Source: Rhizobium sp. Q54 | Lineage (GTDB): Bacteria > Pseudomonadota > Alphaproteobacteria > Rickettsiales > UBA1997 | Direction of reading: 5' to 3' | Length of the DNA: 5,832 nucleotides | NCBI GenBank assembly: GCA_945865855.1 | Contig: CAMBES010000088.1 | Location: forward strand, 1 to 5,832 | Part shown: positions 1-4,936 of the stretch, piece by piece | Numbering within the stretch: position 1 is the first letter of the stretch | Layout: each line of letters starts with the position of its first letter | Program-made: the position numbers and the translations under genes | Notes under the pieces: model-generated | What the model saw: the letters and a program-made list of their open reading frames with translations, nothing else | What the model was told of the DNA's origin: nothing | Database searches by the model: none

Positions 1-1035
1 TTCAGTGTAATGCGACAACGCATTGACTGAGCGAATGGCCATTAGCGGGCCTTCAAAAGTGCTCATCCCGTAGAAGGCAACTGCCGTGACCAAGAAGCGT
101 AAAACTGGATCTGTGCGCAATTTATCCCAAGCGCCGGAAAGAGTCATGATGCCATTGATCATGCCGCCCCAAGATGGCATCCAGAGCATAATTGAAAATG
201 TCATTCCGAGAGTTTGTACCCAGTCAGGAAGTGAAGTGTAATGCAAGTGATGCGGGCCAGCCCAGATGTAAATGAAGATCAAAGACCAGAAGTGCAAAAT
301 CGAAAGTCGATAAGAATAAACCGGACGCTCGGCGCGTTTCGGAATGAAGTAATACATCATTCCGATGAAGCCCGCAGTGAGGAAAAATCCGACAGCATTA
401 TGGCCATACCACCATTGAATCATCGCGCTTTGTACGCCGCCAAAAATTGGGTAACTCGCCGTTCCATCTAAGCGAAGTGGAATCGCAAGATTATTAACGA
501 TATGCAAAATCGCGACGGTAACGATGAAGGCGAGATAGAACCAGTTCGCGACATAAATGTGCGGCTCAGTGCGACGCTTCACGGTCATCACAAAAACTAA
601 AAAATAGCAAACCCAAACAATCACCAGCCATAAATCTGCGTACCATTCTGGCTCTGCATATTCTTTGGCTTGAGTAACGCCATTAATGTAACCAAATGCC
701 GCCATTAAAATGAAGGCTTGATAGCCAAAGAAGATGAATTTGTGTAATCCGTCTGAGCCCCAAAGCCTTGCCTGACAAGTGCGTTGCACAACGAAGAAAC
801 TAGTTGCAAAAAGCACATTTCCGCCGAAAGCAAAAATTACTGCTGAAGTGTGAAGAGGGCGTATGCGGCCAAAGCTCAGCCATTCGACATTAAAATTTAA
901 AACTGGAAATGCGAGTTGCATCGCGATTAAAACGCCAACGCTAAACCCAACAATTCCCCAAAATGTTCCAGCAATGGTGAAGAGTTTGATGATATCGTAG
1001 TTGTAAGAAACCGGACCGCTTTGGGTAGATGTCAT
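1..1035 (-). CDS. ccoN: cbb3-type cytochrome c oxidase subunit I (CcoN), 3' end cut by window edge
   Basis: CcoN is the heme-copper catalytic subunit of the cbb3 oxidase, an inner-membrane enzyme that reduces oxygen to water and pumps protons, typically with high oxygen affinity. I translated the reverse strand: 345 codons are open from the ATG at 1035 to the window edge. Landmarks are RIRPLHTSAV with the predicted low-spin heme ligand His62, the CuB ligand His212 in WWYGHNAVG, and IYIWAGPHHLHYT with the cbb3-type Tyr256 and CuB ligands His262 and His263. The read stops just after NALSHYTE, so the heme ligands expected in the following GHVH motif lie outside. About nine hydrophobic segments are visible of the roughly twelve in the family. 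The start lies one base after the stop of the upstream membrane-protein gene, with no Shine-Dalgarno, so translational coupling is likely. The family and subunit assignment is firm; residue roles come from family knowledge. Confidence 0.96.
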   Translation of the reverse strand, partial: MTSTQSGPVSYNYDIIKLFTIAGTFWGIVGFSVGVLIAMQLAFPVLNFNVEWLSFGRIRPLHTSAVIFAFGGNVLFATSFFVVQRTCQARLWGSDGLHKFIFFGYQAFILMAAFGYINGVTQAKEYAEPEWYADLWLVIVWVCYFLVFVMTVKRRTEPHIYVANWFYLAFIVTVAILHIVNNLAIPLRLDGTASYPIFGGVQSAMIQWWYGHNAVGFFLTAGFIGMMYYFIPKRAERPVYSYRLSILHFWSLIFIYIWAGPHHLHYTSLPDWVQTLGMTFSIMLWMPSWGGMINGIMTLSGAWDKLRTDPVLRFLVTAVAFYGMSTFEGPLMAIRSVNALSHYTE

Positions 1036-1036
1036 G

Positions 1037-1732
1037 TTAAAAAATTAGTTTAATCGCCATCAGAGCAAGTATGATTCCATTGAGCATAATCAATGCCTTG
1101 GCGATAATTTTAAATTCAGAAAATTTTTGTAAAAAACTTCCGCCGCAAGCCGTTAAAAACAACGACGGAAATGTTGCAAGACCAAAAAAACACATCCCGA
1201 TTGCGGCTAAAAATGGATTGGAAATTGCCGCTGAAATTAGAAATGCGCCGTAAAGAAGTCCGCAAGGAATGAACCCTAAAATTAGACCGAGAATATATCC
1301 TCTTAAGCCGCGCGGCTTCTGGAATAAAAGGCTAATTTTTTTCAGACTAAAAAACGCAACGCGTTGTAGAATTGGCGATTTAAATGACAATTTTAATTTC
1401 CCTCCGAAAACGAGGCTAAAGAAAAATGCCGAGGCTAGTGTAAGTAAAAAAGCCGAGAGAAATCTGAAGCCAACTAAGTCGCTAATATTTTCAGCAAGAA
1501 GCGAAGAGAGAAAGCCAATTAATGAGTAAGTTGTAATGCGGCCAAATTGGTAAGGAAGTAACGCGAGATTTTTTAATCTCTCGAAACCATAAAATTTTTC
1601 GAGAGGAAGTTGCGCTAAGCGATTTGTCGTTTGCGTAATTACAAATGGACCGCACATGCCAACACAATGAGTAAATCCGCCGAAAAACCCAAGAGAGGTC
1701 AGAGAAAAAATTAACGTAAAATCGTTTGGCAT
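1037..1732 (-). CDS. UreH/TauE-SafE-like membrane protein, probable oxidase or metal-handling accessory factor
   Basis: A 231-residue polytopic membrane protein. Hydrophobic segments lie at about 8-31, 61-82, 88-110, 148-170, 173-196 and 207-230. Two Cys motifs mark the family commonly annotated as sulfite exporter TauE/SafE or UreH-like, related to the DsbD/CcdA transmembrane fold: HCVGMCGPF at residues 22-30 and FIPCGLLYG at 154-162, with a conserved-looking QFGRITTYSLIG at 62-73 between them. Members often sit beside cbb3 oxidase and copper-ATPase genes, and a role in copper supply or redox assembly is the usual suggestion, but the biochemical role is not settled. Here it directly precedes ccoN with a one-base gap, which supports an oxidase-biogenesis role by context. 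An in-frame TAA at 1736-1738 rules out a longer N-terminus, so the ATG at 1732 is the first possible start of this frame. The sulfite-exporter label should not be taken literally. Confidence 0.85.
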   Translation of the reverse strand: MPNDFTLIFSLTSLGFFGGFTHCVGMCGPFVITQTTNRLAQLPLEKFYGFERLKNLALLPYQFGRITTYSLIGFLSSLLAENISDLVGFRFLSAFLLTLASAFFFSLVFGGKLKLSFKSPILQRVAFFSLKKISLLFQKPRGLRGYILGLILGFIPCGLLYGAFLISAAISNPFLAAIGMCFFGLATFPSLFLTACGGSFLQKFSEFKIIAKALIMLNGIILALMAIKLIF

Positions 1733-1890
1733 TTTTTAATACAGGTTGTCATCTTAAAAGGCGTAAAAATCACTAAATTTCCTCAAAACAATTACCACAA
1801 AACTATCATTTTTTATCATCTCCGCAAAGTTGGGGATTAAGGATGGTGAGTTCTTTGCAAAAAACAGTTTAATAATATTTCCTCAAAAAC
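1733..1890. promoter_or_regulatory. Divergent intergenic region between the oxidase unit and pepA
   Basis: This 158-base AT-rich spacer must hold the promoters for both the leftward oxidase unit and rightward pepA. I see no promoter close to consensus. The best rightward candidate is TTACCA (1792-1797), 16 bases, then TATCAT (1814-1819); TAATAT at 1873-1878 is another -10-like box without a good partner. TATCAT occurs twice, at 1804-1809 and 1814-1819, one helical turn apart, which could be an operator or chance. GCAAAG (1824-1829) and CTTTGC (1853-1858) form a 6-base inverted repeat around a 23-base loop. No FNR-type TTGAT-N4-ATCAA site is visible, although such sites often control cbb3 genes. 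In the pepA frame, a nine-codon ORF starts at ATG 1843 and ends in tandem TAA at 1870-1875, which fixes pepA's start downstream of it. Confidence 0.5.
1777..1888. repeat. Pair of 12-base direct repeats ATTTCCTCAAAA, 100 bases apart
   Basis: ATTTCCTCAAAA occurs at 1777-1788 and again at 1877-1888, exactly 100 bases start to start. The second copy ends two bases before the pepA ATG. A one-mismatch copy (ATTTCCTCAGAA) lies in the murA-secA spacer at 4805-4816. Read leftwards the core is TTTTGAGGAAAT, which contains a Shine-Dalgarno-like GAGG. The function is unknown; it could be a regulator site, a small dispersed repeat or coincidence in AT-rich DNA. Confidence 0.5.
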
Positions 1891-3315
1891 ATGAAAATAA
1901 ACTTCGCCTCGCAAATCGGTAATTCTTTGTCTCAAGTTTTACCAAGGGTTTTAGTTTTAACTGAAGAAGAGGTCAAAAAATCTACTTCTAAAGCAGTTAA
2001 ATTTGCTAAAGAAAATTTCTCCTTCGAAGGAAAATTTGGTCAGTCTGCTTTAGTTTCTGAAACAGTCTTGATTGGCGCTGGAGTAGCAAAAAAAGTTGAT
2101 GAGCTTGCTCTCCAAAAAATTGGCTCAAGCATTGTTGCCTTTTTGAATTCAGTAAAAATCAAACAAGCTGCAGTTTTATTTGAATCAAAAGATCTCGCTC
2201 AAGTTGCTTTTGGCGCGCTTTTACAGTCTTACCGCTTCAACAAATATTTCGAAAATAAAAAGAAAGACAAAGAGCTTAAGATCGAATCGTTAACTTTTGT
2301 TACCTCAGATTCTTCTAAGATTCAGAAAGAATTTGCGCCGCTAAAAATTCTTGCAGAAAATATTTTCTTTGTTCGTGATTTAGTCTCTGAGCCCTCGAAT
2401 GTCTTACATCCAGAAAGCTATGCCGAGATTTGTGAAACTTTGAAAAAAGACGGTTTGGAAGTTCAGGTTTTTGGTGAAGCAGAAATGACTAAGCTCGGCA
2501 TGCATTCTTTACTTGGCGTTGGTCAAGGCAGTTACAAAGAATCAAAAATGGTTATTCTCAAATGGAATGGTGGCAAGAAAGGTGAGGCGCCTTTGGCCTT
2601 TGTTGGTAAGGGAGTCACTTTCGACACTGGCGGAATTTCAATCAAACCATCAGCCAACATGGAAGACATGAAAACCGACATGGGCGGAAGTGCCGTTGTT
2701 GTTGGTTTGCTGCGCAACCTCGCGCAACGTAAAGCAAAAGTTAACGTCGTCGGCGCGATTGGTTTGGTAGAAAATATGCCCTCAGGAAATGCGCAGCGCC
2801 CAGGTGATGTTGTGCGCTCAATGTCGGGTCAAACAATCGAAGTGATCAACACTGACGCGGAAGGAAGGTTAGTCCTAGCTGACGTTCTTCACTACACCAA
2901 TACGAAATTCAAACCCAAATTCATTGTTGATTTAGCGACCTTAACTGGTGCAATCATTGTTGCCTTGGCTGATGTTTATGCTGGATTATTTTCTAACGAT
3001 GACGAGCTCGCGAAAAAAATTGAAAGCTGTGGAATTAAGGTTGGCGAGCGCGCATGGCGCCTTCCACTCGGCGAAGAGTATGACGAAATGATCAATTCCG
3101 ACATCGCCGACATGAAAAACGTCGGTTCTGGCCGCGGTGCTGGCAGCACAACTGCGGCGCAATTTCTCAAGCGTTTCGTTGGCGAAACTAAATGGGCACA
3201 TCTTGACATTGCTGGTGTTGCCTGGAGAGGAAAGGGCGACGCAATGGCGGTCAAAGGCGCTAGTGGTTACGGCGTTAGACTCTTGAATGAGTTGGTAAAA
3301 ACTTACGAAAAATAA
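1891..3315 (+). CDS. pepA: Leucyl aminopeptidase PepA (M17 family)
   Basis: A cytosolic M17 metallo-aminopeptidase that removes N-terminal residues, classically leucine, from peptides using two metal ions, normally as a hexamer. The protein has 474 residues against about 503 in E. coli. The N-terminal domain (about 1-150) is divergent and Lys-rich; the C-terminal catalytic domain is strongly conserved. By alignment to E. coli PepA from memory, metal ligands and catalytic residues are Lys240 and Asp245 in VGKGVTFDTGG, Lys252, Asp263 in MKTDMGG, then Asp322, Glu324 and Arg326 in the signature NTDAEGR. The spacings equal those of E. coli, so the enzyme should be active. In-frame TAA codons at 1870-1875 exclude a longer form, and MKINFA fits the start of the family. 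No Shine-Dalgarno precedes it; CCTC lies six bases before the ATG instead. It is followed after 41 bases by murA, probably co-transcribed. Some PepA proteins also bind DNA; nothing here tests that. Confidence 0.97.
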   Translation: MKINFASQIGNSLSQVLPRVLVLTEEEVKKSTSKAVKFAKENFSFEGKFGQSALVSETVLIGAGVAKKVDELALQKIGSSIVAFLNSVKIKQAAVLFESKDLAQVAFGALLQSYRFNKYFENKKKDKELKIESLTFVTSDSSKIQKEFAPLKILAENIFFVRDLVSEPSNVLHPESYAEICETLKKDGLEVQVFGEAEMTKLGMHSLLGVGQGSYKESKMVILKWNGGKKGEAPLAFVGKGVTFDTGGISIKPSANMEDMKTDMGGSAVVVGLLRNLAQRKAKVNVVGAIGLVENMPSGNAQRPGDVVRSMSGQTIEVINTDAEGRLVLADVLHYTNTKFKPKFIVDLATLTGAIIVALADVYAGLFSNDDELAKKIESCGIKVGERAWRLPLGEEYDEMINSDIADMKNVGSGRGAGSTTAAQFLKRFVGETKWAHLDIAGVAWRGKGDAMAVKGASGYGVRLLNELVKTYEK

Positions 3316-3356
3316 TCAGCTTAACGTCGGTCGATCGGCGGAAAAAAAATCATTAA

Positions 3357-4646
3357 ATGAAAAAATTACTAATTCGCGGCGGTAGAAAACTTGAAGGTGT
3401 TGTTGATATCGCTGGCGCAAAAAATGCCGCTCTACCTTTAATGGTGGCGGCATTTTTGACTGACGAAAAGCTTACTCTCACAAACGTTCCACAAGTTTCT
3501 GACATTGCGACAATGGCGAATTTGCTTGAGAATCTGGGCATTGAAATTTCTTTTGACGGGTCAGACCCAGAACTCGGCGAGCAATGCCGGGTAATGGTTT
3601 TGAATGGAAAAAATGTTTCTGCCAATCCCGTTGCTCCTTACGATTTAGTGCGAAAAATGCGCGCTTCAATTTTTGCGCTAGGCCCTTTGCTGGCTAGATG
3701 CGGCAAGGCAAAAATTTCTTTGCCAGGTGGCTGTGCAATCGGCACTCGCCCCGTAGATCTACACTTGAAGGCGATGGAAAAACTTGGCGCAAAAATCGAA
3801 CTTTCTGGCGGTTACATTAATGCCGTAGTTGACGGGCGTTTGCGTGGCGCAGAAATTCATTTTGAAAAAATAACAGTAGGTGCAACCGAAAGTGCAATGA
3901 TGGCCGCAACTTTGGCCGAAGGTGAAACTGTTTTAAGTAACGCCGCTTGCGAGCCGGAAGTAATCGACTTAGCGAAATGTTTGCGTGCGATGGGCGCAAA
4001 AATTACTGGCGAAGGAACTCCGCGCATTGTTATTCAAGGCGTTGAAAAACTTCATGCGGCACGTCACCGCATCGTTGCTGACCGCATCGAGGCCGGAACT
4101 TATGCCATTGCCGCCGGAATTACTGGAGGAAAAATTAAATTACGCGGTGTTGAGCCTTGGGTAATTTCAAGTTTCAAATCAGAATTAGAGCAGGCTGGCC
4201 TTATCTTCAAAGAGGTTGGTGAAAATGAAATTGAAGTTACGCGAAGCTCAGAAATGATTCATTCTGTAAACATTTCCACTCAACCTTTCCCGGGCTTTCC
4301 AACTGATATGCAAGCTCAGTTTATGGCCCTAATGACCTTTGCTGACGGCACTTCAACCATCGAAGAAACCATTTTTGAAAATCGCTTTATGCACGTAATG
4401 GAATTGCAGCGAATGGGCGCTAATATTGAATCACACGGCAATTTCGCCGTTGTCAAAGGTGTGAAAAAAATGACTGGTGCTGAAGTGATGGCGACAGACC
4501 TTCGCGCTTCTGTTTCTTTAGCTCTAGCAGCCTTGGCATCGGAAGGTGAAACCGCAATTAACCGCCTCTACCATCTTGAGCGCGGCTATGAAAGGCTAGC
4601 TGAAAAACTAATTGCCTGCGGTGCCGACATCAAGGTTCTTTACTAA
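3357..4646 (+). CDS. murA: UDP-N-acetylglucosamine 1-carboxyvinyltransferase MurA
   Basis: MurA transfers enolpyruvate from phosphoenolpyruvate to UDP-N-acetylglucosamine, the first committed step of peptidoglycan synthesis in the cytosol. The 429-residue protein covers the full two-domain fold (E. coli has 419). Visible active-site residues are Lys22 in AGAKNAALP, Cys126 in LPGGCAIGTRP (the fosfomycin target, Cys115 in E. coli), Asp317 in FPTDMQAQF and Arg409 in HLERGYERL. Cys rather than Asp at 126 predicts the usual fosfomycin-sensitive form. Numbering runs 11 to 12 ahead of E. coli because of extra residues around DGSDPELGEQCRV (about 64-76), which I recall as typical of alphaproteobacterial MurA. 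The 41-base gap after pepA holds no terminator; it contains the GC-rich stretch CGGTCGATCGGCGG, then an A-run. No well-spaced Shine-Dalgarno is present (GGCGGA sits about 16 bases upstream). The presence of murA implies a peptidoglycan-making cell. Confidence 0.97.
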   Translation: MKKLLIRGGRKLEGVVDIAGAKNAALPLMVAAFLTDEKLTLTNVPQVSDIATMANLLENLGIEISFDGSDPELGEQCRVMVLNGKNVSANPVAPYDLVRKMRASIFALGPLLARCGKAKISLPGGCAIGTRPVDLHLKAMEKLGAKIELSGGYINAVVDGRLRGAEIHFEKITVGATESAMMAATLAEGETVLSNAACEPEVIDLAKCLRAMGAKITGEGTPRIVIQGVEKLHAARHRIVADRIEAGTYAIAAGITGGKIKLRGVEPWVISSFKSELEQAGLIFKEVGENEIEVTRSSEMIHSVNISTQPFPGFPTDMQAQFMALMTFADGTSTIEETIFENRFMHVMELQRMGANIESHGNFAVVKGVKKMTGAEVMATDLRASVSLALAALASEGETAINRLYHLERGYERLAEKLIACGADIKVLY

Positions 4647-4661
4647 TTCGCAACGCCAAAA

Positions 4662-4718
4662 AAATTCTGGTCAACATCAAAAAATACAAAAATCTTAAAG
4701 GTCTAAAAAACAGAATTT
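4662..4718. repeat. 8-base inverted repeat AAATTCTG/CAGAATTT downstream of murA
   Basis: AAATTCTG at 4662-4669 is matched by its perfect reverse complement CAGAATTT at 4711-4718, with a 41-base A-rich interval. The left arm begins 16 bases after the murA stop. The low GC content and long loop make it a poor intrinsic terminator. It could be a weak RNA structure, a protein site, remnant ends of a small inserted element, or chance. Confidence 0.35.
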
Positions 4719-4728
4719 GCGCGATCAT

Positions 4729-4904
4729 ATGACTAATTTAGATTTAATTCTAAACACTTTCATTGAAATAACCGACACCGACATTTCCAAAGAAAAACCA
4801 AAAAATTTCCTCAGAATCGTAAAATTGCTAAATAAGGTGGGATAATTGCAAAGGCAGTAACCGCGAAGCAATTGAGAAGAAAACTGGTAAAAAATAATCT
4901 CTAA
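4729..4904 (+). pseudogene. Possible frameshifted small ORF of unknown function
   Basis: An ORF starts at ATG 4729 and stops at TAA 4843-4845, giving 38 residues beginning MTNLDLILNTF and ending IVKLLNKVG. At the GGG of 4839-4841 the overlapping -1 frame continues as IIAKAVTAKQLRRKLVKNNL and stops at 4902-4904. One extra base near the G-run would join them into a 58-residue basic, helix-prone protein. I do not recognise it. It may be a decayed gene, a sequencing or assembly deletion in an intact small gene, or chance. There is no Shine-Dalgarno before the ATG, but neither do the real genes here have one, so that does not discriminate. The promoter-like pair proposed for secA overlaps its end, which argues mildly against a live gene. 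Confidence 0.2.
4872..4900 (+). promoter_or_regulatory. Candidate sigma70-type promoter for secA
   Basis: TTGAGA (4872-4877, five of six to the -35 consensus) is followed after 17 bases by TAATCT (4895-4900); the alternative -10 AATAAT (4893-4898) matches better but leaves a 15-base spacer. Transcription would start near 4907, leaving a leader of about 30 bases that contains the hairpin at 4912-4924. AT-rich DNA gives such matches easily, so this is only a candidate. Confidence 0.3.
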
Positions 4905-4911
4905 AATCAAC

Positions 4912-4924
4912 GCAGCCTAGCTGC
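4912..4924 (+). promoter_or_regulatory. Small hairpin GCAGC-CTA-GCTGC just upstream of the secA start
   Basis: A perfect 5-base, GC-rich stem with a 3-base loop ends 12 bases before the secA ATG. It has no following T-run of terminator length, so it is not a convincing terminator. If transcribed in the secA leader it would lie near the ribosome-binding region and could affect initiation; it may equally be a DNA-binding palindrome. The symmetry is seen directly; a function is speculation. Confidence 0.3.
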
Positions 4925-4936
4925 AAATTTGTTAAA

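Larger units (their letters stand above)
4647..4936. other. AT-rich spacer between murA and secA
   Basis: This 290-base stretch has no confidently real gene. It is rich in A-runs on the plus strand. It contains an 8-base inverted repeat (4662-4669 with 4711-4718), a short ORF at 4729-4845 that a one-base shift would extend to 4904, and AATTGC/GCAATT arms at 4844-4849 and 4868-4873 whose loop includes a GG/CC pairing. It also holds a promoter-like pair at 4872-4900 and a small perfect hairpin at 4912-4924. No intrinsic terminator with a GC stem and T-run follows murA. A 61-codon ORF on the reverse strand (4910-4725) overlaps the same bases and is probably a shadow. Confidence 0.6.

Noticed and set aside
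241..471. 76-codon ORF on the plus strand
   Set aside because: It lies wholly antisense to ccoN, whose translation is clearly homologous to cbb3 subunit I; the protein shows no recognisable domain.
1071..1529. Two plus-strand ORFs of 60 and 86 codons
   Set aside because: They are antisense to the UreH-like membrane protein, which has family motifs and well-placed hydrophobic segments; the shadow proteins have none.
2532..3254. Reverse-strand ORFs of 61, 92 and 71 codons inside pepA
   Set aside because: They are shadows of the conserved PepA catalytic domain, with mutually overlapping frames and no domain signal.
3316..3356. GC-rich CGGTCGATCGGCGG followed by an A-run between pepA and murA, considered as a terminator
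   Set aside because: Apart from the short CGATCG palindrome it does not fold into a stem, and it is followed by A-runs rather than T-runs on the coding strand.
3353..3999. Reverse-strand ORFs of 90, 63 and 60 codons inside murA
   Set aside because: They are antisense to conserved MurA sequence and have no start context or recognisable motif.
4725..4910. 61-codon reverse-strand ORF in the murA-secA spacer
   Set aside because: It is rich in Phe, Ile and Leu from reverse-reading A-runs, shows no recognised motif, and would be a lone leftward gene between rightward ones. It cannot be excluded without a homology search, but I do not call it.
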